Positions 18,461 to 28,199 of a stretch of 64,000 nt of DNA are shown here, one piece after another (within the stretch, counting starts at the first letter, position 1; the number at the start of each line of letters is the position of its first letter). Origin of the DNA: Xylanimicrobium pachnodae JCM 13526 = NBRC 107786 (GTDB lineage Bacteria; Actinomycetota; Actinomycetes; Actinomycetales; Cellulomonadaceae); contig BCWJ01000004.1 of NCBI GenBank assembly GCA_001592145.1, positions 124,001-188,000 of the forward strand, written 5' to 3'. A program made the position numbers and the translations under genes. A model generated the notes under the pieces. That model was not told the origin of the DNA. It worked only from the letters and a program-made list of their open reading frames with translations, and did not search any database.

Positions 18461-18466
18461 AGCCTA
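18461..18466 (-). promoter_or_regulatory. candidate -10 box for the nucleoside operon
   Basis: On the minus strand TAGGCT (in cgataggctcgg) lies about 74 bases before the lipoprotein start. No convincing -35 box is seen. It is the best TANNNT match in this 157-bp intergenic region. Weak evidence. Confidence 0.3.
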
Positions 18467-18544
18467 TCGGGGAGATGACACACCGGCCTCGAATGTCGCA
18501 CACCCCCTGACGCGTCGTGACCCAATCGCAACCGGGCCGACCGT

Positions 18545-19780
18545 TCAGCCCGCCTCGGCCAGCACACCCGCCGCCAGCCCGGCCAGCAGCCGCACGCCGA
18601 CGGCGATCGCGCTCTCGTCGATCGTCAGGTCGCCCTGGTGCAGGTCGTAGCGGCGCGCGCCGGGCGTCCCCGTGCCGAGCCGCGCCATCGCGCCCGGAAC
18701 CTCGGTCAGATACCACGCGAAGTCCTCACCGCCCAGCGACTGCTCGGTCAGCACCACTCCCGCCGCCCCGACGACGGCACGCGCCGCCGCCTCCAGCTCG
18801 GCGGTGACCGCCTCGTCGTTGTCCACGGGTGGCACCCCGCGGTGGTGGTCCAGGGTGACGCCGACGGCATAGGGGGCGACGACCTGTGCCACGGCCTCGC
18901 GCAGCACCTGTCCCGCCTGCTCCCACGCACGCACGTCCAGGCAGCGCAGCGTCCCGGACACGGTGCCGATCGCGGGGATGGCGTTGGGGGCGTCCCCCGC
19001 GTGGATCGCACCCCAGGTGAGGTTGACACCGGACCGCGGGTCCAGCCGCCGGCCCAGCACGGCCGGGACCTGGGTGACCACCTGCCCGAGCGCGTGGACC
19101 ACGTCGCCCGTCAGGTGGGGACGCGAGGTGTGCCCGCCCCCGCCGGTCACGGTCACGGTCACGGTGTCGGACGCCGACGTGATCGGGCCGATGCGCGTGC
19201 CGATCTGCCCGGCGTCGAGCTTGGGTTCCGCGTGCACGGCGACGATCCGGTCGACGCCGGCGAGCCGGCCCTGGGCGATGACGTCGTGCGCGCCGCCCGG
19301 CATCACCTCCTCGGCGGGCTGGAAGAAGAGGCGCACGGGGCGGGCGAGCAGGCCACGCTCGTGCAGGGCGGCCAGCACCAGGCCGGCGCCGAGCACCACG
19401 GTGGTGTGCAGGTCGTGACCGCACGCGTGCGCGACCCGGGGCACCGTCGAGCGCCACGCGCACGCACAGCGGTCCTCCACCGGGAGGGCGTCGAGGTCCG
19501 CGCGCAGCCCGAGCCGCGGCAGCGGCTCCCCCACCGGACCGGCCTGCGGCCCGATGTCGCAGACGGCCCCGGTGACGAGCAGCGCCTGGGGAGCGAGCCC
19601 CGCCGCCCGGAGCCGTTCGACCACCACCGCCGTCGTGCGCACCTCGGCGCGAGACAGCTCCGGATGGGCGTGCAGGTCGCGGCGGAACGCGACCAGCTCG
19701 GGCTCCAAGGAGGTGACCAGATCGGCGATGAGGGCGCCGAGCGCCTGTGCTGAGCCCTCGACCGAGCTGCTGTCCGTCAT
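18545..19780 (-). CDS. M20-family amidohydrolase (hippurate/IAA-amino-acid hydrolase-like)
   Basis: About 411 residues from ATG 19780; the longer open frame upstream is Arg-rich non-coding-like sequence. Metal-dependent carboxypeptidase/amidohydrolase fold. HACGHDLHTT supplies metal ligands, FFQPAEEVMPGGA holds the catalytic Glu pair, a dimerisation domain begins at VTVTGGGGHTSRPHL, and the late metal His/Glu region is LGGEDFAWYL. No signal peptide. The exact substrate (N-acyl amino acid, aminoacyl conjugate) cannot be read from sequence. It is transcribed toward the nucleoside operon and divergently from sdhC. Confidence 0.85.
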   Translation of the reverse strand: MTDSSSVEGSAQALGALIADLVTSLEPELVAFRRDLHAHPELSRAEVRTTAVVVERLRAAGLAPQALLVTGAVCDIGPQAGPVGEPLPRLGLRADLDALPVEDRCACAWRSTVPRVAHACGHDLHTTVVLGAGLVLAALHERGLLARPVRLFFQPAEEVMPGGAHDVIAQGRLAGVDRIVAVHAEPKLDAGQIGTRIGPITSASDTVTVTVTGGGGHTSRPHLTGDVVHALGQVVTQVPAVLGRRLDPRSGVNLTWGAIHAGDAPNAIPAIGTVSGTLRCLDVRAWEQAGQVLREAVAQVVAPYAVGVTLDHHRGVPPVDNDEAVTAELEAAARAVVGAAGVVLTEQSLGGEDFAWYLTEVPGAMARLGTGTPGARRYDLHQGDLTIDESAIAVGVRLLAGLAAGVLAEAG

Positions 19781-20037
19781 GGTCAGCACACTATCGATCC
19801 GCCTGGCGGGCCGGGTCCACGGGCCTCGCGTTCGTGACACGCACCGGCGGCGACGTTCGCAACCGGTGTGGGATGGCTCACAAACCGAGCCTCCGTCCTC
19901 GTTGCCCGGGCGCCGCGCGGCCTGGCCCGCTCCGGACATCACTACAGTGGCAATGCCGCCTGGGCCCGTCGTCGAGTCCCGGCCGCGGCGTCGCACCACC
20001 GACGGAACTCGACGTACCCCCACCGGAGGCTCCCACC

Positions 20038-20418
20038 GTGCCAGATCGACCAGGCGGCACGCTCTACCGCGGCCGCGAAGGCATGTGGTCGTGGGTCGCG
20101 CAGCGCGTGACCGGCGTCCTGATCTTCTTCTTCCTGCTCGTCCACGTGCTGGACACCGCCGTCATCAACGTCTCGCCCGAGGCGTACAACGCGATCATCG
20201 GCACGTACCGCCACTGGATCATGGGTCTCGGCGAGGCCGGCCTCGTGGCCGCCGTCGTGATCCACGCGTTCAACGGCGTCCGGCTGATCCTCGTGGACTT
20301 CTGGGCCAAGGGTGCCAAGTACCAGCGGGTCATGCTCTACATCGCGCTCGCGCTGTTCGTGGTGGTCATGGCCGGCTTCCTGCCGCGTCACCTGATGAAC
20401 ACGTTCGGAGGCCACTGA
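20038..20418 (+). CDS. sdhC: succinate dehydrogenase cytochrome b556 subunit
   Basis: 126 residues from GTG 20038, with GGAGG eight bases upstream. Three transmembrane helices. The conserved IHAFNGVRLI (HxxNGxR pattern) carries the expected haem-ligand His, and the N-terminal REGMWSWVAQRVTG is typical of SdhC (quinone-site Ser/Arg). It anchors the enzyme and passes electrons to quinone. The 257-bp upstream region contains TACAGT at 19943-19948 as a possible -10. It overlaps sdhD by one base (TGATG). Confidence 0.92.
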   Translation: MPDRPGGTLYRGREGMWSWVAQRVTGVLIFFFLLVHVLDTAVINVSPEAYNAIIGTYRHWIMGLGEAGLVAAVVIHAFNGVRLILVDFWAKGAKYQRVMLYIALALFVVVMAGFLPRHLMNTFGGH

Positions 20419-20864
20419 TGAGCGCCGTCGACAACCCCCGCGCGCCCTACGTGCGCCAGAAGACGACCCGTTCGAACTACGAGCTGTACGGCTGGGTCTT
20501 CATGCGCGCCTCCGGCGCCGTGCTGCTGGTGCTGATCTTCGGGCACCTCTTCATCAACCTCATGACGGGTGAAGGGGTCCACTCCATCGACTTCGCCTTC
20601 GTCGCGGGCAAGTGGGCCACCCCGTTCTGGAAGGTCTGGGACCTGCTCATGCTGTGGCTCGCCATGATCCACGGCACCAACGGGCTGCGCACCATCATCA
20701 ACGACTACGCGTCCAAGGACCGCACGCGCCTGGTGCTCAAGGGCCTGCTCTACCTGGCGTTCACGGTCGTCGTCGTACTCGGCACGCTGGTGATCTTCAC
20801 GTTCGACCCGTGCCCGGCGGGCGCCGCGGCGGACCTGCTGCCGTCGTTCTGCCCCGCTCCCTGA
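20418..20864 (+). CDS. sdhD: succinate dehydrogenase membrane anchor subunit
   Basis: 148 residues starting at the ATG of TGATG. Three hydrophobic helices with a second HxxNGxR-type motif ([10 protein letters not shown]), mirroring SdhC, so the two anchors look homologous and could bind haem between them. The family-typical [15 protein letters not shown] opens the first helix. It ends 31 bases before sdhA. Confidence 0.9.
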   Translation: MSAVDNPRAPYVRQKTTRSNYELYGWVFMRASGAVLLVLIFGHLFINLMTGEGVHSIDFAFVAGKWATPFWKVWDLLMLWLAMIHGTNGLRTIINDYASKDRTRLVLKGLLYLAFTVVVVLGTLVIFTFDPCPAGAAADLLPSFCPAP

Positions 20865-20895
20865 TCCGCCTCCGAGCTCTTTGAGGACTGACACC

Positions 20896-22731
20896 ATGCA
20901 GACCCATCAGTACGACGTCGTCATCGTCGGCGCGGGCGGCGCCGGGATGCGCGCGGCCCTCGAGGCCAGCAAGGACGCCCGCACCGCCGTCATCTCCAAG
21001 CTGTACCCCACGCGCTCGCACACGGGCGCCGCCCAGGGCGGCATGGCGGCGGCCCTCGCGAACGTCGAGGAGGACAACTGGGAGTGGCACACCTTCGACA
21101 CCGTCAAGGGCGGTGACTACCTGGTCGACCAGGACGCCGCGGAGATCCTGGCGAAGGAGGCCATCGACGCCGTCCTGGACCTGGAGAAGATGGGCCTGCC
21201 GTTCAACCGCACGCCCGAGGGCCGCATCGACCAGCGCCGGTTCGGTGGACACACCCGCGAGCACGGCGAGGCCGCCGTGCGTCGCGCCTGCTACGCCGCC
21301 GACCGCACCGGCCACATGATCCTGCAGACCCTTTACCAGAACTGCGTCAAGCAGAACGTCGAGTTCTACAACGAGTTCTACGTGCTCGACCTGCTCACCG
21401 ACCACGACCTCACCACCGAGGAGCTGCCCGACGACGTCGAGGTCAACGCGACCGGCGTCGTCGCCTACGACCTCGCCACCGGTGAGATCCACGTCTTCCA
21501 GGCCAAGGCGATCATCTTTGCCACCGGCGGTGCGGGAAAGATCTTCAAGACGACGTCGAACGCCCACACCCTCACCGGTGACGGCATGGCGCTCGCCTAC
21601 CGGCGCGGCCTGCCGCTGGAGGACATGGAGTTCTTCCAGTTCCACCCCACGGGCCTGGCCGGGCTGGGCATCCTGCTCTCCGAGGCCGCGCGCGGCGAGG
21701 GCGGCATCCTGCGCAACAGCGACGGCGAGCGCTTCATGGAGCGCTACGCCCCCACGATCAAGGACCTCGCGCCGCGGGACATCGTCGCCCGGTCGATGGC
21801 GAACGAGGTGCGTGAGGGGCGCGGCGCCGGCCCCAACAAGGACTACGTGCTGCTCGACCTGACGCACCTCGAGCCCGCGCACATCGACGCGAAGCTCCCG
21901 GACATCACCGAGTTCGCCCGCACCTACCTGGGCGTCGAGCCGTACACCGAGCCCGTGCCCGTGTTCCCCACCGCGCACTACGCGATGGGCGGCGTGCCCA
22001 CCAACGTGCAGGGCGAGGTGCTGCGCGACAGCCACAACGTGGTCAAGGGCCTGTACGCCGCCGGTGAGGTCGCGTGCGTGTCCGTGCACGGCTCCAACCG
22101 CCTGGGCACCAACTCGCTGCTGGACATCAACGTGTTCGGCAAGCGGTCCGGCCGGGCGGCGGCCGCCTACGCCAAGACGGTCGAGGCGCACCTGCCCCTG
22201 CCGGCGGACCCGGCGGCCGCCGTGATCGCGGAGCTCGAGGACATGCGCTCGCGCCCCGACGGCGAGCGCGTCGCGGACCTGCGCAAGACGCTCCAGGAGA
22301 CCATGGACGCCAACGCGCAGGTGTTCCGCACGGGCGAGTCGCTCAATGCGGCGATCGAGGTGATCAAGGACCTCCAGAGGCGCTACCGCACCGTGTCGGT
22401 GCAGGACAAGGGCACGTTGTTCAACACCGACCTGCTGGAGGCGATCGAGCTGGGCTTCCTGCTCGACATCGCCGAGGTCACGGTGCTCGCGGCCATCAAC
22501 CGCAAGGAGTCGCGTGGCGGCCACTACCGCGAGGACTACCCGAAGCGCGACGACGTCAACTACATGAAACACACCATGGCGTACCGCCGTCCGCCGGTGG
22601 CATCCGATGTCGCCGACGGCCACATCGAGGGGTACTTCGACCACGTCGAGAACCTGGACGGTTACAAGGTCGTCCTCGGCTCCAAGCCCGTGATCCAGAC
22701 CCGCTACGAGCCGAAGGAGCGGAAGTACTGA
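20896..22731 (+). CDS. sdhA: succinate dehydrogenase flavoprotein subunit
   Basis: 611 residues from ATG 20896 ([12 protein letters not shown]); a short in-frame extension upstream has a poorer start. FAD-binding [13 protein letters not shown], covalent flavin His in [11 protein letters not shown], substrate/catalytic blocks [10 protein letters not shown] and RGEGGILRN, and [13 protein letters not shown] near the C-terminal domain. Oxidises succinate to fumarate, linking the citric-acid cycle to the respiratory chain. The stop overlaps the sdhB start. Confidence 0.96.
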   Translation: MQTHQYDVVIVGAGGAGMRAALEASKDARTAVISKLYPTRSHTGAAQGGMAAALANVEEDNWEWHTFDTVKGGDYLVDQDAAEILAKEAIDAVLDLEKMGLPFNRTPEGRIDQRRFGGHTREHGEAAVRRACYAADRTGHMILQTLYQNCVKQNVEFYNEFYVLDLLTDHDLTTEELPDDVEVNATGVVAYDLATGEIHVFQAKAIIFATGGAGKIFKTTSNAHTLTGDGMALAYRRGLPLEDMEFFQFHPTGLAGLGILLSEAARGEGGILRNSDGERFMERYAPTIKDLAPRDIVARSMANEVREGRGAGPNKDYVLLDLTHLEPAHIDAKLPDITEFARTYLGVEPYTEPVPVFPTAHYAMGGVPTNVQGEVLRDSHNVVKGLYAAGEVACVSVHGSNRLGTNSLLDINVFGKRSGRAAAAYAKTVEAHLPLPADPAAAVIAELEDMRSRPDGERVADLRKTLQETMDANAQVFRTGESLNAAIEVIKDLQRRYRTVSVQDKGTLFNTDLLEAIELGFLLDIAEVTVLAAINRKESRGGHYREDYPKRDDVNYMKHTMAYRRPPVASDVADGHIEGYFDHVENLDGYKVVLGSKPVIQTRYEPKERKY

Positions 22732-23483
22732 TGACTGCTGTTGCCGAGGCCCCCGCTGCGGTGGGTGCCGTCAAGTCGTTCACCGTCACGATCAAGATCC
22801 GGCGGTTCAACCCGGAGGTCTCCCCCGACCCGACGTGGCAGGAGTTCCAGGTCGAGGCCCACGCCACCGACCGCGTGCTCGACGCCCTGCACAAGATCAA
22901 GTGGGAGCAGGACGGGTCGCTGACCTTCCGCCGCTCGTGCGCGCACGGCGTCTGCGGTTCGGACGCCATGCGGATCAACGGCCGCAACCGACTCGCGTGC
23001 AAGACGCTGCTCAAGGACGTCAACCCGGACAAGCCGATCACGGTCGAGCCCATCAAGGCTCTGCCCGTGCTCAAGGACCTGGTCGTGGACATGGAGCCGT
23101 TCTTCGCCTCCTACCGCGAGATCATGCCGTTCCTCATCACCTCGGGGAACGAGCCGACGCGTGAGCGGCTGCAGTCCGCCGAGGAACGCGCCCGGTTCGA
23201 CGACACCACCAAGTGCATCCTGTGCGCTGCGTGCACCTCGTCGTGCCCGGTGTTCTGGACGGACGGGCAGTACTTCGGGCCCGCCGCCATCGTCAACGCG
23301 CACCGGTTCATCTTCGACAGCCGCGACGAGGGCGGCCAGCAGCGCCTGGACATCCTCAACGACAAGGAAGGCGTGTGGCGCTGCCGCACCACCTTCAACT
23401 GCACCGAGGCGTGCCCCCGCGGCATCCAGGTCACCAAGGCGATCGCGGAGGTCAAGCAGGCGATGATCCGCCGCGCCTTCTGA
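22731..23483 (+). CDS. sdhB: succinate dehydrogenase iron-sulfur subunit
   Basis: 250 residues. The N-terminal [2Fe-2S] domain has Cys in SCAHGVCGSDAM and RLACKTL; the C-terminal domain has CILCAACTSSCP and the CRTTFNCTEACPRGI cluster for [4Fe-4S] and [3Fe-4S] centres. It transfers electrons from SdhA flavin to quinone at SdhC/D. Last gene of the operon; a strong hairpin starts 18 bases after its stop. Confidence 0.96.
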   Translation: MTAVAEAPAAVGAVKSFTVTIKIRRFNPEVSPDPTWQEFQVEAHATDRVLDALHKIKWEQDGSLTFRRSCAHGVCGSDAMRINGRNRLACKTLLKDVNPDKPITVEPIKALPVLKDLVVDMEPFFASYREIMPFLITSGNEPTRERLQSAEERARFDDTTKCILCAACTSSCPVFWTDGQYFGPAAIVNAHRFIFDSRDEGGQQRLDILNDKEGVWRCRTTFNCTEACPRGIQVTKAIAEVKQAMIRRAF

Positions 23484-23501
23484 CGTCTCCCGGCAGGGCT
23501 G

Positions 23502-23546
23502 AGCCCGCCCGGTGCACGGCCCTCGCGGTCGGCCGCCGGGCGGGCT
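23502..23546 (+). terminator. terminator of sdhCDAB
   Basis: 11-bp perfect GC-rich stem (agcccgcccgg at 23502-23512, ccgggcgggct at 23536-23546) with a 23-nt loop that can pair further, followed by TTCGTCGT. Lies between sdhB and the convergent TDT gene and could serve both. Confidence 0.7.
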
Positions 23547-23575
23547 TCGTCGTGCGCGGCCCGGTTCGGATCAGC

Positions 23576-23617
23576 GGCGCGCGGCCCGGGTCAACGGCGC
23601 GCGCGGCCCGGGTCAAC
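23576..23617. repeat. tandem repeat of about 20 bp at the 3' end of the TDT transporter gene
   Basis: Two near-identical units (ggcgcgcggcccgggtcaac and the same with an extra GC) lie head to tail, with a third, more diverged copy just to the left (cgcgcggcccggttcggatc). The last unit contains the gene's TGA stop, so the repeat is a duplicated gene end. Probably slippage. Confidence 0.6.
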
Positions 23618-24656
23618 GGCGCGCACCGGCCGGCAGCGCCGCCCGCACCAGGGTGATGAGCGACCGGACGCCGATGGCGCCGATGAACGCTGTCGCGCAG
23701 GCCACGGCGACCCACGCCACGACGACGCGGGGACCCGAGCCTCCCCCGAGGGCCAGCAGGTGGACGGCATAGGTGGCGCTGGATGCCGCCGTGAAGGTGA
23801 ACGCCCAGAACCCCGTGGTGAACGACAGGCGCCGGTACCGCTGCAGCAGCGCCAGGTGCGGCGCGAGCAGCAGCACCAGGGCCCCGGCGAGGGCCAGGTG
23901 CACGGCGGCGTCGTGCAGCATCAGCGCCGCCGGGGCGCCGGCGACCACCCACCAGGCGTTGCCCGCGACGGCGGGCGGGGCCGAGTAGATGGCGAGGGTG
24001 GGCAGCAGCGGGCCGGGCAGCTGCGGCGCGGTGAGGAACCGGACGAGCAGCACGCCGCCCAGCAGGAGCCAGAACATGATGCCCGCCCACACGAGCGCGG
24101 CGCCCACCTCGTGGTGGCCGATCGCGGCGAGCGTCTGCCCGGACAGGAACGACCCCGCGACGGTGGGGAGCAGGTGTCCGCCGTGCAGGGTGGCGAGCTC
24201 GCGCGGCTCGACCAGGAGCTGGGCCGTGAACCAGGCCCCGTAGGCGAGGGTCGCGGTCACGGCCACGAGGACGACGACGCGGCCCGCCGCGGGCGCGAGC
24301 GTGTACAGGTGCGCTCCGAGCAGCGACGCGGTGATGGGCGCCAGGGAGGCGAACGGGGCGAGCACCGGGTCACGCAGGTCCGCCACGATGCGTGCAGGAC
24401 CACCGCAACGGACCAGATAGGTCACCAGCACCCCGAGCCAGGCGGCGGCCGCGATCGCCCACGCCACCTCGGCGGTCCACCGCGGGCCACCCAGCTGGCC
24501 GACCGCGGCGCTCCAGGTGCCGGCCAGCCCGCTGAGGCCGAACCCGGCTCCGAAGGCGTTCAGCCGGACGCGAGGGCGCGGCCCGTGCAGTGCCGCCGGG
24601 GCCGGGGGCGTGGACGGCGGCGTAGACGGCGGTGTTGCGGGGGCGACGGGGTGCAT
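23613..24656 (-). CDS. TDT-family (TehA/SLAC1-like) membrane transporter
   Basis: 347 residues with a Pro-rich N-terminal tail and about 10 hydrophobic helices. The pattern PTVAGSFLSGQTLAAIG and the repeated helix pairs match tellurite-resistance/dicarboxylate transporter (TehA, SLAC1-type anion channel) proteins. The substrate is unknown; family members carry C4-dicarboxylates, sulfite or anions. It lies downstream of the YihY-like gene (37 bases) and may be co-transcribed with it. Its closeness to sdh is suggestive of dicarboxylate movement, but that is only inference. Confidence 0.75.
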   Translation of the reverse strand: MHPVAPATPPSTPPSTPPAPAALHGPRPRVRLNAFGAGFGLSGLAGTWSAAVGQLGGPRWTAEVAWAIAAAAWLGVLVTYLVRCGGPARIVADLRDPVLAPFASLAPITASLLGAHLYTLAPAAGRVVVLVAVTATLAYGAWFTAQLLVEPRELATLHGGHLLPTVAGSFLSGQTLAAIGHHEVGAALVWAGIMFWLLLGGVLLVRFLTAPQLPGPLLPTLAIYSAPPAVAGNAWWVVAGAPAALMLHDAAVHLALAGALVLLLAPHLALLQRYRRLSFTTGFWAFTFTAASSATYAVHLLALGGGSGPRVVVAWVAVACATAFIGAIGVRSLITLVRAALPAGARR

Positions 24657-24693
24657 GGATGCCGATCTCAGGACGGACGGAGCGCCCCCATTC

Positions 24694-25629
24694 TCACGCG
24701 CGCTCCCCCGCGGCCTGCCCTGACGGGCGCTCGTCGTCGCTGTGACCTGCGGATCGCTCGTCCTCGCGCTGCGGCGGGTCGGCCATCCACGCGCAGACCA
24801 GCAGCAGGATCCGGGCGAGGAAGTTGGTCAGCGCCAGGATCGTCACGATCGCGGCGAACGGCGCCAGCAGGCGGTTGGCGCCCGCGGACCCGACGACGAT
24901 CGTCGTCCCGAGCCACCGCAGCACGCCGGCCACCACGCCCGCGGCCAGGGCGCCGAGCAGCAGGTCGCGTCGTGCGGGTCGCGCTCCGCCGACGACGGTG
25001 ATGATCATGACGACGACCGCGGTGTCGATCGCCACACCCACCAGGGACCCGCCGATCCTGACGGCCCAGGCCAGCACCTGGGACCCGCCGAGCCAGGACT
25101 CGACGACGCCGCCGACGGCGCTTGCCGCGACAGACGCGCCCGCCGAGGCGAGCACGGCCACCCCCAGGAGCACGAAGCCAGCCAGCTGCCACACCCGCGT
25201 CAGCACCGGGTTCTCGCCGGTGGCGGGAAGGTCGAACATCGCCCGCACGGATCGGCGCAGCGCGCCCATGACGCCGAGCGCCGAGAACAGCAGGACGACG
25301 AGGGCCACCGCGGACGCCCAGGTCACCGCCGAGGGCAGGGCCAGGGAGTCGGGGCTGATCAGGTCGTCGGGCCCGTCGCCCACGAGCCCCGGCAGCCAGG
25401 TGTCGACCTGGCGGAGCACGGCGTCGCGCAGGGCGTCGTCGCGGCCGAGGGACGCGGCGAACACGCTCCAGCCGATGGTCAGCCCGGCGAACAGGCTGAA
25501 CAACGCGGAGTAGGCGATACCGCCGCACAGCAGCGCGGCGTTACGGTCCCCGTACCAGGCCAGGGCGCGGCCGGGCCGGGAGGCCTTCCAGCGGTCGAGG
25601 GCGCGCGTCACGCCTGCGGGCAGCTTCAC
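24694..25629 (-). CDS. YihY/BrkB-family membrane protein
   Basis: 311 residues from GTG 25629, six hydrophobic helices, with the family opening RNAALLCGGIAYSALFSLFAGLTIGWSVF. The C-terminal 35 residues are charged and hydrophilic. The cellular role of this family (once misnamed RNase BN) is not settled. It begins 21 bases after the 2H phosphoesterase, and trpS lies just upstream of that, so the three probably form an operon, an arrangement I recall from other actinobacteria. Confidence 0.85.
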   Translation of the reverse strand: MKLPAGVTRALDRWKASRPGRALAWYGDRNAALLCGGIAYSALFSLFAGLTIGWSVFAASLGRDDALRDAVLRQVDTWLPGLVGDGPDDLISPDSLALPSAVTWASAVALVVLLFSALGVMGALRRSVRAMFDLPATGENPVLTRVWQLAGFVLLGVAVLASAGASVAASAVGGVVESWLGGSQVLAWAVRIGGSLVGVAIDTAVVVMIITVVGGARPARRDLLLGALAAGVVAGVLRWLGTTIVVGSAGANRLLAPFAAIVTILALTNFLARILLLVCAWMADPPQREDERSAGHSDDERPSGQAAGERA

Positions 25630-25650
25630 ACCCTCGACCGTACGGACAGG

Positions 25651-26193
25651 TCAGGCGCCGCGCAGGGGGAACTCCCGCTGGGGCCGCCACACGCCGTCGT
25701 CCCCGTGCTCGTACTGCCACAGGGCGGTGACGTCGAACTCGGCCTCGAACCGAGCGAACTGGGCGAAGGCCTGGTCGAGCGAGTCCCCGGGGACGTCGTG
25801 GGCGACGGTCACGTGCGGGTGGTAGTTGAACCGGGCCTGCTGGGCCAGCACCCCGGACCGGGAGGCCAGCTCGAGCTGCTCGCACTCGGCGATGCCGTCG
25901 ACGACGTTGATGAACACGACGGGCGACACGGGCCGGAACGATCCGGACCCGCGCAGGTGCAGCCGGAACGGCGGCGTCTCGCGCGCCACCTTCTCCAGGT
26001 GGTCCCACACGGCAGGCAGCGCGCTGTTGTCGACGACGGTGGGGCCCACGACGGTGACGTGCGGGGGGATCGCGTCCGCGTAGGGGTCACCGAAGCTGCG
26101 TCGCGCGGCCTGAAGCTCGGTGGCCCAGGGGTCGGGGACGGGAACCGAGACGCCGATGCGCGCCTGCGCGGTGCCTCGCTCTGGCAGGTACAC
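25651..26193 (-). CDS. 2H phosphoesterase (2'-5' RNA ligase family)
   Basis: About 180 residues from GTG 26193, chosen because AAGGAG sits six bases upstream; an open frame extends back into trpS. The two hallmark HxT motifs are present: PPHVTVVGP and YHPHVTVAHD. Such proteins are cyclic phosphodiesterases or 2'-5' RNA ligase-like enzymes acting on RNA ends or small cyclic nucleotides; the substrate here is unknown. It starts 13 bases after trpS. Confidence 0.85.
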   Translation of the reverse strand: MYLPERGTAQARIGVSVPVPDPWATELQAARRSFGDPYADAIPPHVTVVGPTVVDNSALPAVWDHLEKVARETPPFRLHLRGSGSFRPVSPVVFINVVDGIAECEQLELASRSGVLAQQARFNYHPHVTVAHDVPGDSLDQAFAQFARFEAEFDVTALWQYEHGDDGVWRPQREFPLRGA

Positions 26194-26206
26194 GGGCGGC
26201 TCCTTC

Positions 26207-27250
26207 TCAGCGCCCGGTTGCCGGGAGGAGGCCGAACCGCTCGCTGACCCGCTGGAGCACGGGGGCGGCGATGGCGCGGGCGCGCTCGGCGCCGTCGGCC
26301 AGCACCGCGTCGAGCTGCGCGGGATCGGACAGGTAGGTGGCTGCACGCTCCTGGAACGGGGTGAGGAACGCCGCGACGGCGTCGGCGAGGTCGGCCTTGA
26401 GGTAGCCGTACCCGCGGCCGTCGTACTCGGCGGCGATGTCGTGAACCTCGCGGCCGGTCACCGCGGAGAAGATGGTCAGCAGGTTGGAGATGCCCGGCTT
26501 GGCCTCGGGGTCGTACCGCACGCCGTAGGTCTCGTCGGCGTCGGTCACGGCTCCCTTGATGGCCTTGACCGCCCGCTTCGGGTCTTCCATGAGCCACACG
26601 ACGCCCTTGCCGCCCGAGGTCGACTTGCTCATCTTCGACGACGGGTTCTGCAGATCCTGGATCTTGGCCCCGGCCTTGACGATGTGGCCCTCCGGCACGA
26701 CGACGGTGCCCTCGCCGAAGCGGGAGTTGAGGCGCTGCGCGAGGTTGCGCGTGAGCTCGAGGTGCTGACGCTGGTCCTCCCCCACGGGCACCAGGGCGGA
26801 GTCGTACAGCAGGATGTCGGCCGCCATGAGCATGGGGTAGGCGAAGAGGCCCACGGTGGTGCCCTCAGAGCCTTGCTTGGCGGACTTGTCCTTGAACTGC
26901 GTCATGCGGCTGGCCTCGCCGAACCCGGTCTGGCACTGCAGGAGCCAGCCGAGCTGGGCGTGCTCCGCCACATGGGACTGCACGAAGAGCACCGAGCGCT
27001 GCGGGTCCACGCCCGCGGCGAGGTACTGGGCGGCGGTGCGGCGGGTGCGTTCGCGCAGCGCGGCCGGGTCCGGGTTGACGGTGAGCGAGTGGAGGTCCGC
27101 CACGAAGTACAGGGCGTCGAAGTCGTCCTGGAGGGCCACCCACTGCCGCAACGCGCCGATGTAGTTGCCCAGGTGCAGGGAACCGTCGGTGGGCTGCATG
27201 CCGGACAGGATGCGCGGCGCGTGGTCAGGGGTGGGAACGAGGGACGACAT
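26207..27250 (-). CDS. trpS: tryptophanyl-tRNA synthetase
   Basis: 347 residues from ATG 27250, preceded by GAGG; ATG 27259 three codons earlier has no ribosome-binding site. Class Ic synthetase with the HIGH-equivalent [11 protein letters not shown] and KMSKS in [25 protein letters not shown] and the substrate-recognition segment around [12 protein letters not shown] are typical. Charges tRNA-Trp. First gene of the trpS, 2H and yihY-like series. Confidence 0.96.
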   Translation of the reverse strand: MSSLVPTPDHAPRILSGMQPTDGSLHLGNYIGALRQWVALQDDFDALYFVADLHSLTVNPDPAALRERTRRTAAQYLAAGVDPQRSVLFVQSHVAEHAQLGWLLQCQTGFGEASRMTQFKDKSAKQGSEGTTVGLFAYPMLMAADILLYDSALVPVGEDQRQHLELTRNLAQRLNSRFGEGTVVVPEGHIVKAGAKIQDLQNPSSKMSKSTSGGKGVVWLMEDPKRAVKAIKGAVTDADETYGVRYDPEAKPGISNLLTIFSAVTGREVHDIAAEYDGRGYGYLKADLADAVAAFLTPFQERAATYLSDPAQLDAVLADGAERARAIAAPVLQRVSERFGLLPATGR

Positions 27251-27292
27251 GGGCCTCATTGTGACAGGTCGGCGCGGGCTGTCGGTGCGGCG

Positions 27293-27655
27293 TCAGGTCG
27301 CCTCGGGGTCGAAGAGCGCCACGCTCGCCGGCTGGGGCTCAGCGGCGACAGCAGGGGCGGCGGCGGCCGCGGCGGGTGCGGCGCCGCCGAGCAGCGGCCC
27401 GTCGTCGAGGAGTGCCTCGCGCACGATCCGGCGGGGATCGTACTTGCGCGGGTCGAGCTTGGACCAGTCGACGTCGGCGACCTCAGGCCCGAGCTCGTTC
27501 GCCACCCGGCTCTTCGCGTCGGTGGCGAGCGCCCGGGCCTGCTTGACCAGGCGGGCGAGCTGCGCGGCGTACTGGGGCAGGCGGTCGGGACCCACCAGGA
27601 CGACCGCCAGCAGCAGGATGATGAGGAACTCGCCGCCGTTGATGTCGAAGGGCAC
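27293..27655 (-). CDS. tatB: TatB-like twin-arginine translocase subunit
   Basis: 120 residues from a GTG start. A single N-terminal membrane helix (GGEFLIILLLAVVLVGPDRLP) ending in the Tat-typical GPDRLP hinge is followed by a long amphipathic helix and a Pro/Ala-rich tail. TatB recognises twin-arginine precursors, such as the EfeB encoded at the left of this window. TatA would differ in length and hinge, so TatB is preferred. It lies downstream of the PTS EIIA gene by 73 bases. Confidence 0.85.
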   Translation of the reverse strand: MPFDINGGEFLIILLLAVVLVGPDRLPQYAAQLARLVKQARALATDAKSRVANELGPEVADVDWSKLDPRKYDPRRIVREALLDDGPLLGGAAPAAAAAAPAVAAEPQPASVALFDPEAT

Positions 27656-27728
27656 GGGGCCAGCCTAGCCGCGTCCGTGCGGGCGCAGTCGCTCCGCACG
27701 GACGCGGTACAGGGGCAGCCTCACGCGA

Positions 27729-28199
27729 TCAGGGTGCCGCGACGGTGAACAACACGTCCGACGTCGTGACGCCTGCGTTCGGGGCTGCGACGGCGACGAC
27801 GTCGGTGGGTGGGGCGTCGAGCGCGACGACCGGGACCACCGCCGACCTGCCGCCGTCACGCACCGCGGTGATGTCCCAGGTGACGACGGCCTGCCCGGCT
27901 CTGACGCGGTCGCCCTCGGCCACGAGGAGCGCGAAGCCCTCGCCCGCGAGCTGCACCGTGTCGATGCCCAGGTGCACCAGGACGGCACGTCCGTCGTCGG
28001 CGGCCACCACGTAGGCGTGCGGGTGGAGCTTGACGACGACGCCGTCGATCGGCGCCACCGCGGTGCCGCCCTGCTCGGCATCAGGCTGGATCGCGGCACC
28101 CGGACCCACGAGTCCCGCGGAGAACACCGGGTCCGGGATGTCGGCGACGGGGATGAGGGTGCCGGCGACGGGCGCCAGCACCGACAGCTCCGCCGTCAC
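27729..28199 (-). CDS. crr: PTS glucose-family EIIA
   Basis: 156-residue soluble phosphocarrier. His76 in VLVHLGIDTV is the expected phosphorylation site, and His61 (KLHPHAYV), fifteen residues earlier, is the second active-site His, as in E. coli EIIA-Glc (His75/His90). It takes phosphate from HPr and gives it to EIIB. Its start overlaps the EIIB stop (ATGA). A separate EIIA, rather than a fused domain, is usual for the actinobacterial GlcNAc/glucose systems. Confidence 0.92.
   Translation of the reverse strand: MTAELSVLAPVAGTLIPVADIPDPVFSAGLVGPGAAIQPDAEQGGTAVAPIDGVVVKLHPHAYVVAADDGRAVLVHLGIDTVQLAGEGFALLVAEGDRVRAGQAVVTWDITAVRDGGRSAVVPVVALDAPPTDVVAVAAPNAGVTTSDVLFTVAAP

Noticed and set aside
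26207-27259. ATG 27259 as trpS start
   Set aside because: No ribosome-binding site upstream; ATG 27250 is preceded by GAGG, although short spacing leaves some doubt.
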